From assembly GCA_964342305.1 (NCBI GenBank), contig CAYFGK010000018.1, positions 1 through 64,000 on the forward strand: 64,000 bases of DNA, given 5' to 3'. Both the position numbers and the translations under genes were made by a program. Positions 9,232-17,971 of the stretch are shown here, one piece after another. Numbering within the stretch: position 1 is the stretch's first letter; every line of letters begins with the position of its first letter. Origin of the DNA: DT-110 sp964342305 (GTDB lineage: Bacteria > Bacteroidota > Bacteroidia > Chitinophagales > Saprospiraceae). The notes below the pieces were generated by a model. It made no database searches and was not told the DNA's origin. It saw nothing but the letters and a program-made list of their open reading frames with translations.

Positions 9232-11787
9232 TCACTCATCACTCATCATTGTTGAGGAAATCCAAACCTCATCCATCACTTTCGCTTCGTCTGCAGGAGC
9301 ACCTCCGTAGGTGAAACTGGCGGCCTCCGGAGCTAATGGGCGCAACCCGCCCTCACCGGCACTATCCCAGGTAGTGAGGTAGAACTGGATGCCTTCCAGC
9401 GTCTCCGGATTGCCGAGGGTAGCGGCGGGAATGCGCAACCTTACCGTGCCCGTCTCCTGATCGGCCTTGATCAGGGGCTTTTCAGTGCGGGCAGTACCTG
9501 GATTGGTAGCACCGGCCTCTTCAGCTGTATGGACCTGGGTGGTCCAGCCGTTGGCCTGGATGAGTACATCCCAGTGCGCTCCGCCGGGCATGGTGGCGTT
9601 ACGATTCGGGAGTACAGAAACCCCCGTCTGGCCGGGCACGTCAATGAATAAGGAGAAATGAACGTGATCAAAGCCATTGGGAGGGTTCCATACCGTACTC
9701 AGAGGTTGGTCCATGGTGATAGTGACTTCCAGGTTGTGGCCCTGCCGGTCGATCTGCACGCTTCTGATATCGTTGGGCCGGTCGAAGGTTTCGTGAGCAG
9801 GATAGCGGTAAGTGCCGGTCGGGCCGTGGTCATCACCCTGCGGATCGTTCTTTTCGGCTAATCGTTCTACTGGCAGGTCAAGATTAAAAGTGGTAGCGAC
9901 ACTGACCAGCGGCTGGTTATTGGTATAGTCAAGTCGTTGCAATCGGTGTTGGCCCATCGGCAGATTGTTCAGGGACAGCGTGCCCGAACAAGTAGTCGTA
10001 CACGAGAGGCGTACTTTGGTATCCAGTCGTCCGTCGATCAGCAGAAAGCTACTGTCCGCTTCGGTTTTTGGGAGGTTAATGAGTTGGGTACCGCTATTGA
10101 CCATTTGAGGGGTCGCTGGCCGGGGAACGGTTGGTGTCGATGCAGTGGGAGCGGGTACTCGATCGCCTGCGTGAAATGCCAATCCTCCTTTTGCCGAAAG
10201 GCGTAAACCGGAAAGCTGCCCGTTGCGTAAGGCCACCGACTGGGAGCCTCCCAATTCAAATGCCTTTTGCACTGCGTTGTTCCTAAGGCCCGCGATGGGA
10301 ACGTCCGGCGCGAGGATCGGGTAGTCATTGGTGTTAAGAGCCACGAACAGGGTATCCTCCGGAGAAGCTAATTGATACACAAACAGACCAGGCAGCGTCG
10401 TATGGTCGGCCAGTACGGTCAATTTACCCCGGCGGGTGGCGGGCTGTTTTTGCCGAAAGGCAGCAAGCTCCCTGATAAATTCAAAAGATTCTGAATTCGT
10501 ATTAAGTCTTCCAAATAGATTGGGGCGGGTATCCAGGTCCCCCTGCTCCGTTCCCTGATAAAGGACGGGAACGCCGGGGATGCTCATGATAAAAAAGAGG
10601 GCCTGGCGGGTAGCTTCTTCACTCGCCTGGGTGCGGAACCTGGGCATATCGTGGTTATCCAGGAAATTCAATCGCTGAATTGGCTTAGGAAAAAATTCCT
10701 CCTGTACCCGCAGTCGGTAGGTAAGCCGATCGGTTGACTGGCCCCCCGCAAATACGGCCTGGATGGTCTGCTGCAGGGGAAAGTTGAGGATGCCGTCCAT
10801 TTCGGGTTGGCCGGCGGTGCCCAGGTATTTAGCGGCCTGTTGATCCGCTTCCTCGCGGTAAGGTGCGGCCGAGACCCAGGTTTCCCCGAAGGTGTAAAAG
10901 TCGGGTCGTCCCTGGCTGGCAGCGTAGGGTTCGATCCCTTCCAGACCACCGGTTCCTTCGTACAAAAACGCCCGCCAGAAGGGATGCTCCACGTACAGGG
11001 GGGTATCGAAGCGGAATCCATCGACACCCACTTCGCGAATCCAGAACTGGAAAGCTTCGATCAGTGCCCGGCGCACCTCCGGGTTGGCAGTGTTGAGGTC
11101 ATCGAGATCAGCCATCTGCCCCCGGTATTTTTCGGTGGTATCCTGGAAATTGGAGATAGCAGGAGTCCAGTGGTAGATGCCGGACTCCCGATGCTCCGCA
11201 TTACGGGGATCATTGCGATCAAAAGGGGCCTGAGCGGGGGCTCCGGCGTAGGTTTCTATGTCGGCGACATTGGCCGGATCGTAGCTCGACCCGTAACTAA
11301 AGTAATTTCCGGTGTGGTTCACCACCACGTCCTGGATGAGGTACATTTCCCGGGCGTGCAGGGCATCGGCCAGGTTTTTATACGCCTGCAGGCTTCCGTA
11401 GTGCGGATCGGTTTCCATGAAATGGCTGGCCCAGTAGCCGTGGTAGCCGGTGAAGCTACTGTCGGGGTTCCACCATTGGTTGCGCACCGGCGGGGTCAGC
11501 CAAACGGCCGTAATACCGAGTTCTTCCAGGTAGTCCAGGTTTTCCTCGATGCCCGCCAGGTCGCCGCCGTGCCACAGACCATCCTGGGCCGGATCGTACT
11601 CACCGGCTCCCTGATCATTATTGGAAGGGTCCCCGTCGGCAAACCGATCGATCATCAGGAAGTAGATGATCTGGTCTTCCCATGCAACGGGTAGTTCATT
11701 GGGCGTGCGCTGGCAGCTGGTGAATAGGAGGGGGGTTAGTATTAGGTAGAGGGTATTGGGTAGTAGGTAGTAGGTATGGTTTTTCAT
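9232..11787 (-). CDS. GH13 alpha-amylase family lipoprotein with C-terminal glucodextranase-like domain
   Basis: 851 residues. A lipoprotein signal peptide ends at Cys25 (LLFTSC). The GH13 regions are all present: DVVVNH (about 153-158), GFRFD with the nucleophile Asp261, GETW with acid/base Glu302, and LDNHD with Asp380. A linker and a beta module precede a C-terminal domain (about 650-845; GTYRYPAHETF, GFDHVHFSLFID) resembling the glucodextranase C-terminal or carbohydrate-binding domain. It probably hydrolyses alpha-glucans at the cell surface. The signal peptide region YYLLPNTLYL is encoded by a dispersed repeat; 20 bases (11751-11770) are identical to intergenic 34763-34782. The next in-frame Met would fall inside the catalytic domain, so this start is needed. 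Confidence 0.9.
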   Translation of the reverse strand: MKNHTYYLLPNTLYLILTPLLFTSCQRTPNELPVAWEDQIIYFLMIDRFADGDPSNNDQGAGEYDPAQDGLWHGGDLAGIEENLDYLEELGITAVWLTPPVRNQWWNPDSSFTGYHGYWASHFMETDPHYGSLQAYKNLADALHAREMYLIQDVVVNHTGNYFSYGSSYDPANVADIETYAGAPAQAPFDRNDPRNAEHRESGIYHWTPAISNFQDTTEKYRGQMADLDDLNTANPEVRRALIEAFQFWIREVGVDGFRFDTPLYVEHPFWRAFLYEGTGGLEGIEPYAASQGRPDFYTFGETWVSAAPYREEADQQAAKYLGTAGQPEMDGILNFPLQQTIQAVFAGGQSTDRLTYRLRVQEEFFPKPIQRLNFLDNHDMPRFRTQASEEATRQALFFIMSIPGVPVLYQGTEQGDLDTRPNLFGRLNTNSESFEFIRELAAFRQKQPATRRGKLTVLADHTTLPGLFVYQLASPEDTLFVALNTNDYPILAPDVPIAGLRNNAVQKAFELGGSQSVALRNGQLSGLRLSAKGGLAFHAGDRVPAPTASTPTVPRPATPQMVNSGTQLINLPKTEADSSFLLIDGRLDTKVRLSCTTTCSGTLSLNNLPMGQHRLQRLDYTNNQPLVSVATTFNLDLPVERLAEKNDPQGDDHGPTGTYRYPAHETFDRPNDIRSVQIDRQGHNLEVTITMDQPLSTVWNPPNGFDHVHFSLFIDVPGQTGVSVLPNRNATMPGGAHWDVLIQANGWTTQVHTAEEAGATNPGTARTEKPLIKADQETGTVRLRIPAATLGNPETLEGIQFYLTTWDSAGEGGLRPLAPEAASFTYGGAPADEAKVMDEVWISSTMMSDE

Positions 11788-11805
11788 GGTGGTATTTTCT
11801 TTGGC

Positions 11806-11826
11806 GGTCGATCCTCTGGATCGACC
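11806..11826. repeat. Perfect 9-bp stem hairpin upstream of GH13 gene
   Basis: GGTCGATCC-TCT-GGATCGACC, in the leader 19-39 bases upstream of the GH13 start codon. Its role is unknown: it could affect translation or be another dispersed palindrome. Confidence 0.5.
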
Positions 11827-11836
11827 TACAATAACA

Positions 11837-11871
11837 ACCCCCGAACGAACCTGTACGGTCCATTCGGGGGT
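11837..11871 (-). terminator. Probable groEL terminator
   Basis: A stem ACCCCCGAA/TTCGGGGGT with a weaker inner stem lies 28 bases after the groEL stop on the minus strand. The T-tract is poor (TTGTTATT). Confidence 0.5.
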
Positions 11872-11898
11872 ATGTATGTCGAACGAAAAACGGGGTGA

Positions 11899-13539
11899 TT
11901 ACATCATGCCGGGCATGCCACCACCGGGCATTCCACCGGGCATTCCGCCACCGTCGTTTTCTTCTGGTTTGTCGCTGATCACACACTCGGTAGTGAGAAC
12001 CATACCGGAGATCGAAGCAGCATTTTCCACTGCAATACGAGTCACTTTGGTAGGATCGATCACTCCGGCTGCTTTCAGGTCTTCAAAGACACCGGTACGG
12101 GCGTTGTAGCCGTAGCTGTCTTTGCCGCCCAGTACGTTTTGCAGGATAACGGAACCCTCGGCACCGGCGTTATCGGCAATGGTGCGCAGTGGTGATTCCA
12201 GTGCTTTGCGAACGATCTGGATACCGATGGTCTGGTCTTCGTTGTCGCCTTTGAGGTCTTGCAGAGCCTCGATCGTGCGCACCAGGGCCACACCACCACC
12301 GGCAACGATACCTTCTTCGACAGCAGCGCGGGTAGCGTGCAGGGCATCATCAACGCGATCTTTCTTCTCTTTCATTTCCACTTCGGTAGCAGCACCTACG
12401 TAGAGAACGGCTACACCACCTGACAGTTTCGCCAGACGCTCTTGCAGTTTCTCGCGATCGTAGTCAGAAGTAGTGGCTTCGATCTGTTGCTTGATCTGGT
12501 TGATACGAGCCTGGATCTGATCTTCCGCGCCGCGGCCATTCACGATGGTCGTGTTGTCTTTGTCGACGGTGATCTTTTCGGCAGATCCCAGGTGTTCCAT
12601 GGTGGTGTTCTCGAGCTTATAGCCTTTCTCTTCGCTGATGACGGTACCACCGGTCAGGATGGCAATGTCTTCCAGCATGGCTTTGCGACGGTCACCGAAA
12701 CCAGGAGCTTTTACAGCCACTACTTTCAGTTGAGCGCGCAGGCGGTTGACCACCAATACACCCAGCGCCTGGCTTTCAATATCCTCGGCGATGATCAGCA
12801 ACGGCCGGCCGGCACCTACTGCTTTCTCGAGCAGCGGAACGATGTCCTGCATGTTGGAGATCTTCTTATCGTGGATGAGGATGAGTGGGTTTTCGTATTC
12901 CGTCACCATATTTTCGGTGTCGGTCACGAAGTAAGGAGACAGGTAACCGCGATCAAACTGCATACCCAGTACTTCTTCCACGTAGGTTTCGGTACCTTTT
13001 GCTTCCTCTACGGTGATCACACCATCTTTGGAAACGCGCTTCATAGCGTCGGCGATCAGCTGTCCGATTTCATTGTCATTATTAGCGGAAATAGCGCCAA
13101 CCTGTTTTACCTTTTCGAAGTCATCACCAATGTGCTCCGACTGGCCTTCCAGGTGAGCGATCACTTGCTTGACGGCCTTGTCGATACCGCGCTTCAGGTC
13201 CATAGGGTTGGCACCGGCGGTTACGTTTTTCAGACCGGCATTGATCATGGCTTGCGCCAAAACGGTAGCGGTAGTGGTACCGTCACCAGCAATATCAGCG
13301 GTCTTGGACGCCACTTCCTTGACCATCTGAGCGCCCATATTTTCTACTTTATTTTCCAGTTCAATTTCTTTGGCAACCGTCACACCATCTTTAGTGATCT
13401 GTGGAGCACCGAAGCTCTTTTCGATAACCACGTTGCGACCTTTAGGTCCGAGAGTGACTTTAACGGCATTTGCCAAGGCATCAACACCTGCGCGTAATTG
13501 TTCTCTGGCAGTTCTGTCGAAGCTAATTTCTTTAGCCAT
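11899..13539 (-). CDS. groEL: Chaperonin GroEL (Hsp60)
   Basis: 546 residues, standard length. The N-terminus MAKEISFDRTAREQL, the ATP-binding GDGTTTATVLAQ, the apical domain, AAVEEGIVAGGGVAL and the Gly-Met tail GGMPGGGMPGMM are all present. It forms the 14-mer ATP-driven folding chamber with GroES in the cytoplasm. It lies 66 bp behind groES on the same strand, the usual groESL operon. The stop is followed by a hairpin, so it is probably not cotranscribed with the GH13 gene downstream. Confidence 0.98.
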   Translation of the reverse strand: MAKEISFDRTAREQLRAGVDALANAVKVTLGPKGRNVVIEKSFGAPQITKDGVTVAKEIELENKVENMGAQMVKEVASKTADIAGDGTTTATVLAQAMINAGLKNVTAGANPMDLKRGIDKAVKQVIAHLEGQSEHIGDDFEKVKQVGAISANNDNEIGQLIADAMKRVSKDGVITVEEAKGTETYVEEVLGMQFDRGYLSPYFVTDTENMVTEYENPLILIHDKKISNMQDIVPLLEKAVGAGRPLLIIAEDIESQALGVLVVNRLRAQLKVVAVKAPGFGDRRKAMLEDIAILTGGTVISEEKGYKLENTTMEHLGSAEKITVDKDNTTIVNGRGAEDQIQARINQIKQQIEATTSDYDREKLQERLAKLSGGVAVLYVGAATEVEMKEKKDRVDDALHATRAAVEEGIVAGGGVALVRTIEALQDLKGDNEDQTIGIQIVRKALESPLRTIADNAGAEGSVILQNVLGGKDSYGYNARTGVFEDLKAAGVIDPTKVTRIAVENAASISGMVLTTECVISDKPEENDGGGMPGGMPGGGMPGMM

Positions 13540-13605
13540 GTCAGCTTTTATTTTTGATTTGAGGAATGGATTAGTTAAGCGAGGGGAACATACCCATGCT
13601 GTGGA

Positions 13606-13872
13606 TTAGTCGAGGACAACCAGGATGTCGTCTTCGCGCATGATCAGGTAATCCTGACCTTTGTAATTCAGTTCCTGGCCGGCGTATTTACCGTAGAGTA
13701 CGATGTCGCCTTCCTTGACGGTCATTGCATTACCATCCTTACCAGGACCAACGGCCACGACTTCGCCGCGTTGTGGTTTTTCTTTCGCCGTATCGGGAAT
13801 GATGATACCGCCCTCGGTTTTTTCTTCGGCGGCGGCCGGCTTAACCACTACTCTGTCGTTAATTGGCTTCAT
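13606..13872 (-). CDS. groES: Co-chaperonin GroES (Hsp10)
   Basis: 88 residues. MKPINDRVVVKPAAAEEKTE, the mobile-loop region with GGIIIPDTAKEKPQ, and the C-terminal LIMREDDILVVL identify GroES, the heptameric lid of the GroEL chamber. First gene of the groES-groEL operon. No CIRCE element (HrcA operator) was found upstream. Instead a sigma-54-like TTGGCACG-N4-TCGCT sequence lies about 64 bp before the start. Confidence 0.97.
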   Translation of the reverse strand: MKPINDRVVVKPAAAEEKTEGGIIIPDTAKEKPQRGEVVAVGPGKDGNAMTVKEGDIVLYGKYAGQELNYKGQDYLIMREDDILVVLD

Positions 13873-13933
13873 AGGTAGCTAAATTTAATGTTTTGTATTG
13901 TTGAAAAATTGATTTTCCATCTCTCATAAACAC

Positions 13934-13950
13934 AGCGAAGGTCGTGCCAA
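13934..13950 (-). promoter_or_regulatory. Candidate sigma-54-type promoter of groESL
   Basis: Read on the minus strand: TTGGCACGACCTTCGCT. This matches the -24/-12 consensus TGGCACG-N4-TTGCW with one mismatch in the -12 element. The distance to the groES ATG leaves a leader of about 50 nt. Other GTTGGCA words lie further upstream. Judged by sequence only. Confidence 0.35.
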
Positions 13951-14062
13951 CTCGGCATTCATGCCATTTTTGCAGACCAACGGCCCGGGAGTGGTGGGTG
14001 AGTGACTGCCAACTCGAAAAATTGGCACCCTGCTTGTCAAAATGTCTTGCCAACCTGACAAA

Positions 14063-14098
14063 AAAAGCCCCGCTGCGTCGCGACGCAGCGGGGCTTTT
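14063..14098 (-). terminator. secG intrinsic terminator
   Basis: A perfect 36-bp palindrome (AAAAGCCCCGCTGCGTCG and its complement) 20 bases past the secG stop, with T/A runs built into both arms. It could also stop transcription from the other strand. Confidence 0.85.
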
Positions 14099-14117
14099 GA
14101 TTGGAACTCTGTTCCGT

Positions 14118-14381
14118 TTATTCCGACATAAGCGGAGCATCCGTAACACCCGTTACGTCTCCAGACATCAGGGTCGAGATAATACAGAGAATAAAGAGGG
14201 CAGCTGCCAGATACCAGGTGGCTTTCTCAATGAAATCAGCTGACTTAGCTGCACCGAACATTTGGTTGGCCTGCGTACCTCCGAACGTGCTATCCACACC
14301 GCCGCCCTTCGGGTTTTGGATCAACACCGCACCCATCAAAAGGATGCTTACCAAGGCGATCAGGATCGTCATGAAGGTCAT
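14118..14381 (-). CDS. secG: Preprotein translocase subunit SecG
   Basis: 87 residues. Two membrane helices (about residues 4-20 and 56-73) separated by the conserved QNPKGGGVDSTFGG loop identify SecG, a non-essential helper of the SecYEG channel in the inner membrane. Its ATG overlaps the TGA of the upstream gene (ATGA, 14378-14381), so the two are translationally coupled. A strong terminator follows. Confidence 0.93.
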   Translation of the reverse strand: MTFMTILIALVSILLMGAVLIQNPKGGGVDSTFGGTQANQMFGAAKSADFIEKATWYLAAALFILCIISTLMSGDVTGVTDAPLMSE

Positions 14382-15445
14382 ACCATTAACTTTTTGAGAT
14401 TCGAAATTTTCTCCGCAAAGAAAGTGCTTTTTTCCGGGAATTTCAAAATTAAGCGTTCATAAACCGAAATTGCTTTTTCGTATTGCATTTGTGCTACCAG
14501 TAACTCGGCCAGGGTTTCGGAGGCCAGGTCCGGGTTTTCCATAATCGACCGCTGAATAACCTGCTCGACTACCGCTCCGGCCTGAATATGTCTATTCTTT
14601 TTACTCTTGCGGTCCTTTTTTTTGTCTTCCATTTTTTTGGCCTCCATCAATTCGCCCAATTGCAGTTTTACGTGATTGGGCTGAAATTGCTGTACCCAGG
14701 AAGGGAAGGATGCTTTGGGCCTTGGCCCCGACAACTTGGTATCTTCGGTTCCGGTTTGGTGATGGCCATTGAGCAGGGAAAAAGGTTTCTGGCCCAGAGT
14801 TTTGGGGCGGAAAATGGTAGTATCCACTACCCGCAGAGCCGTGGCAATAGCTGTGGTGATTTCGGGATCGGGATGCCAGGTCGCCTTTTCGGCAGACCCT
14901 GCTTCTTCGGTTACGAAAGTGGGCGATTTGGTATCCAATACCGGTTCCAGCTCGGCTGCTTGATCTTCTGTTGCCTGCTCGTTATCCTCCGCCGTGTGCT
15001 CCTCACTGGCCCCGGTAAAGGAAAGGTCCGGGTAGTTCTGATTTGTTTCAGTCTGGGCCGGTTCTTCGGAAAAACGGAGGGCGAGTGGTGGCTCGGTCGT
15101 TTCTTCCGATTCGTTAGACAAAGCAGGCAAGGGAGTACCCAACTCTTTCAGGTTGGGAAGTTCAAGGTATTCCTCCCGGGCCAAGATGCTTTCCTCCGCT
15201 TTTTCGAGTTCCCGGATCTGTTGTAATTTTCGGAATAAATGCGGGCGATCATTCGCGTAGGTGGATGCGCGGGCCAGATTCTGCTCGTAGTGTTCGTGCT
15301 CTTCGAGTTTGCTCTTTTCTACCAGCAGTTGATGGAGGTTCTGGCAATAGGGATATTGATGCACGAGGGTCTTGAGTTCCTCGTACGATATTTTGTACAG
15401 ATTGGAAATTTCCTTGAGGTAGTCCGTAAAATTTTCTTCATTCAT
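14378..15445 (-). CDS. Bacteroidota protein cotranscribed with secG, unknown function
   Basis: 355 residues, no signal peptide. The N-terminal third (about 1-95) is helical and rich in Leu/Tyr/Glu (YKISYEELKTLVHQYPYCQN, resembling TPR-like helices). The middle is acidic and low in complexity (Glu/Thr-rich), and the C-terminus (about 230-355) has a basic patch KKDRKSKKNRH and a final helix pair EKAISVYERLILKFPEKS that looks like one tetratricopeptide repeat. Proteins of this shape sit before secG in related genomes. The overlap with secG suggests a shared job near secretion, but this is inferred. Confidence 0.7.
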   Translation of the reverse strand: MNEENFTDYLKEISNLYKISYEELKTLVHQYPYCQNLHQLLVEKSKLEEHEHYEQNLARASTYANDRPHLFRKLQQIRELEKAEESILAREEYLELPNLKELGTPLPALSNESEETTEPPLALRFSEEPAQTETNQNYPDLSFTGASEEHTAEDNEQATEDQAAELEPVLDTKSPTFVTEEAGSAEKATWHPDPEITTAIATALRVVDTTIFRPKTLGQKPFSLLNGHHQTGTEDTKLSGPRPKASFPSWVQQFQPNHVKLQLGELMEAKKMEDKKKDRKSKKNRHIQAGAVVEQVIQRSIMENPDLASETLAELLVAQMQYEKAISVYERLILKFPEKSTFFAEKISNLKKLMV

Positions 15446-15479
15446 AGCCCGCCGAAATCTAAGTGGTTCGTAGCTAATA

Positions 15480-15598
15480 TACTGCTTCCGAAAAGGTTTG
15501 GGCTCCGCCCAATCTTTTTACGCGAGTATAAACTCGACTCGAAGTGGTTTGCCACGCAATAATTCGTACTGGGACACCAAACCACTTCAAGGTCGGTA
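15480..15598. mobile_element. MITE-like element B, copy 2
   Basis: A 119-bp inverted-orientation copy of element B: ends TACTGCTTCCG and GTCGGTA, flanked by TA on both sides (15478-15479, 15599-15600). It shares the hairpins AAGTGGTTTG/CAAACCACTT and GAGTATAAACTC with copy 1. It lies 34 bp upstream of the secG-operon start codon, so it may carry or disturb that promoter. Confidence 0.7.
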
Positions 15599-15719
15599 TA
15601 AGAACACCAGCGTTCCCGTATGGGAGTATTACCCATTTGATAGAGTTATCGATAGGGTCAAAGAGTAATAACCGCCAGAACCCATTAAGATAGGCAAAAT
15701 GAGGAGGGTACGCAACTTT

Positions 15720-16304
15720 TTAGAGCTGTCCGGAGAGGAATTTGGTCAGTTGCCTTACTGCCCGACCCCGGTGGCTGATCTGATTCTTGGCCGAGGCATC
15801 CAATTCGGCGAAAGTCTGATCGTATCCTTCCGGTACAAAGATGGGATCGTACCCAAAACCACCGGTTCCCCGTGGTGCTTCCAGGATGTGGCCTCTGACG
15901 ATACCCTCAAAAGTTCGTTCTTCCCCGTCGAGCAAAAGGGCAATGACGGTGCGGAATTGCGCACCGCGATTGTCAGTGCCAGCGAGGTTTTGCAACAACA
16001 ATTGCATATTGTCCTGTGGATCCTTATGGGGGCCGGCATAGCGGGCCGAATAAATGCCCGGATCTCCGTTCAGGGCATCGACTTCCAGGCCGGTATCTTC
16101 CGAAAAACAATCGAGTCCATAGTTATCGCGAACATAGTGGGCTTTTTGCAAAGCATTGCCGGCAATGGTGGGGCTGGTCTCGGGAATGTCCTCCGTGCAG
16201 CCAATGTCAGAAAGTCCCTTTACGTCATAATGCTGACCAATTAATTCACGGACTTCTCTTAATTTATTTGGGTTGCCGGTGGCAAATACGAGGGTTGGTT
16301 TCAT
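15720..16304 (-). CDS. rdgB: XTP/dITP diphosphatase (RdgB/HAM1 family)
   Basis: 194 residues. The N-terminal FATGNPNKLREVREL, FSEDTGLEVDALNGDPGIYSARY and C-terminal SHRGRAVRQL motifs are all present, as in house-cleaning pyrophosphatases. It hydrolyses dITP, XTP and ITP to monophosphates and keeps damaged purines out of DNA. It lies 4 bp behind the preceding hypothetical gene (16309-16770), likely as one operon. Confidence 0.95.
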   Translation of the reverse strand: MKPTLVFATGNPNKLREVRELIGQHYDVKGLSDIGCTEDIPETSPTIAGNALQKAHYVRDNYGLDCFSEDTGLEVDALNGDPGIYSARYAGPHKDPQDNMQLLLQNLAGTDNRGAQFRTVIALLLDGEERTFEGIVRGHILEAPRGTGGFGYDPIFVPEGYDQTFAELDASAKNQISHRGRAVRQLTKFLSGQL

Positions 16305-16308
16305 AGTA

Positions 16309-16770
16309 TCAGGAGACTAAGAAGGTTTGTTTGAGCATGTCCCAGAGTCTGGCGGATTTATCTTTTCCACCAGCCTGCCGCTCCCGGTAAATGGATTCCA
16401 GACTGTCTGCGGTAAGGAAATGCATGTTTTCCCATATAGTGGGTTCGTACGGTGTGACGTCGAGCTTCAGGCCCATACCGGAAGGTGGGGTGCCGAAAAG
16501 TAAAACATGTTGAAATGTGCCTTCCCGGAGCAGTTCGGCCAAACTCAGGGGCTGTTGAGGCGTTTTATAATAGGTGATCGCATCCCGCTCCAGATCGTAC
16601 TTAATAGCTTGTAAGATCTTGTTCAGGAATCCGTTTAGTGTCTCGGTAGGTGTTTCTCCCGGCGAATAGATCACCAGCAGTCCTTTTTGACCCCGCCCGT
16701 AGCCGGTCGGAGGCGGTACATCACCTTCCGGTAGCACAAATACTTTAAAGTTAAAGAAGCCGGGTTTCAA
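16309..16770 (-). CDS. Hypothetical protein upstream of rdgB
   Basis: 153 residues, soluble, no signal peptide. It contains GRGQKGLLVIYSPGETPTET, then KILQAIKYDLERD, FQHVLLFGTPPSGMGL and a C-terminal helix KSARLWDMLKQTF. The pattern (short strands, a lone HVLLFG strand, a helix) resembles a small alpha/beta protein such as a DNA polymerase III psi-like subunit, but I do not recognise the family. It is the first gene of the rdgB operon and diverges from ilvE. Confidence 0.65.
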   Translation of the reverse strand: MKPGFFNFKVFVLPEGDVPPPTGYGRGQKGLLVIYSPGETPTETLNGFLNKILQAIKYDLERDAITYYKTPQQPLSLAELLREGTFQHVLLFGTPPSGMGLKLDVTPYEPTIWENMHFLTADSLESIYRERQAGGKDKSARLWDMLKQTFLVS

Positions 16771-16847
16771 AATTAAATTTTGTTTAAGGTTTTAAAATCC
16801 AAATATATCGGAATTAAATTCACTTATTTAGCGTTAAGATAGAATAT

Positions 16848-16874
16848 TTGTCAATTTTTCGGTATATTTGACAA
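16848..16874 (+). promoter_or_regulatory. ilvE promoter: -7 box inside an inverted repeat
   Basis: TATATTTG (16863-16870) matches the Bacteroidota -7 consensus TAnnTTTG and lies 18 bases before the ATG at 16889. It is framed by a 7-bp inverted repeat TTGTCAA (16848-16854)/TTGACAA (16868-16874), a possible operator. No good -33 TTG was found at the usual spacing. Confidence 0.45.
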
Positions 16875-16888
16875 CTAAAATACGGATT

Positions 16889-17971
16889 ATGCCCTACGAT
16901 ATCACCATTACCAAAACCAACCAGTCCCGAATCGGCGAAGTTGACTTCGAAAACATCCCGTTCGGACGCGTTTTTTCCGACCACATGTTCGTCGCCGACT
17001 ACCGCGACGGAGAATGGCAAGACCTGCGAATCGTTCCCTTCGAGCGATTTGAGATCCACCCGGCGGCCATGGTCCTGCATTACGGACAGGCCATTTTCGA
17101 AGGTATGAAAGCCTCTAAATCGTTCGATGGACGCCCCATGCTGATGCGTCCGGAACAACACAGCCGCCGCCTGAATCGGTCGGCCGAACGCATGTGTATG
17201 CCAACCGTACCCGAGGATATGTTCCTGCAGGGCTTGCGGAGTCTCGTTGCGATCGATGCCGATTGGATCCCACCCCAGGAAGGGAGTGCCTTGTACATTC
17301 GCCCGTATATGTTCGCTACCGATGAGTTTATCGGAGTAAAACCTGCGCAAACGTACCGGTTTATCATTTTTACCGGTCCCGTAGGTCCCTACTATCCCAA
17401 GCCCGTAAGCCTGATCGCCGAATCGAAATACGTACGTGCCGTCAAAGGCGGTACCGGGGAAGCCAAAGCAGCTGGTAACTACGCCGGTTCCCTGTTGCCC
17501 GCCAAGATCGCTCAAGATAAAGGATTTGATCAGGTTATGTGGATGGATGGACACGAGTTTAAATACATTCAGGAGGTAGGTACGATGAATATCTTCTTCG
17601 TGATCGGTGACAAGGTGATTACACCGGCCACCGACGGCGCTATCCTGAAAGGGATCACCCGCGATTCCATCATTCAGATCCTGAAGAAGAAAGGATATAC
17701 CGTGGAAGAAAAGCCCCTCCACATCGATGAGGTGGTAAAAGCATACAAAGCCGGTCAACTCAAGGAGGTGTTCGGTAGTGGTACCGCAGCCGTAGTAGCC
17801 CACGTTTCCAAGATTCAATACCAGGATACCTTGATGGAACTTCCGCCCATGGAAGAACGCGAGATCGGTACCATGGTAAAGGCCGAGATCGATGGCCTGC
17901 GTTCCGGAAAGATCGAAGACGAATTCGGCTGGATCGAGGAAGTGACTTCCGATGTGCTGGCTGATGCGTAA
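16889..17971 (+). CDS. ilvE: Branched-chain amino acid aminotransferase
   Basis: 360 residues, a PLP-dependent class IV aminotransferase of the longer IlvE type. HPAAMVLHYGQAIFEGMKA, ALYIRPYMFATDEFIGV, KAAGNYAGSLLPAKIAQDKG, QEVGTMNIFFVI and FGSGTAAVVAHV are seen; the PLP lysine is expected around AKAAGNYA. It makes or degrades Val, Leu and Ile with 2-oxoglutarate. A TTG at 16868 is in frame but overlaps the -7 box TATATTTG, so I place the start at ATG 16889 (MPYDITITKT). It is monocistronic; ilvC and ilvA lie 11 kb away. Confidence 0.95.
   Translation: MPYDITITKTNQSRIGEVDFENIPFGRVFSDHMFVADYRDGEWQDLRIVPFERFEIHPAAMVLHYGQAIFEGMKASKSFDGRPMLMRPEQHSRRLNRSAERMCMPTVPEDMFLQGLRSLVAIDADWIPPQEGSALYIRPYMFATDEFIGVKPAQTYRFIIFTGPVGPYYPKPVSLIAESKYVRAVKGGTGEAKAAGNYAGSLLPAKIAQDKGFDQVMWMDGHEFKYIQEVGTMNIFFVIGDKVITPATDGAILKGITRDSIIQILKKKGYTVEEKPLHIDEVVKAYKAGQLKEVFGSGTAAVVAHVSKIQYQDTLMELPPMEEREIGTMVKAEIDGLRSGKIEDEFGWIEEVTSDVLADA

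Noticed and set aside
12442..13497. Open frame of 351 codons opposite groEL
   Set aside because: Antisense shadow of a highly conserved gene with strong codon bias.
13873..14062. CIRCE operator before groES
   Set aside because: No TTAGCACTC-N9-GAGTGCTAA was found.
16868..16888. TTG start for ilvE
   Set aside because: It overlaps the -7 box TATATTTG, and the ATG at 16889 begins the conserved part.
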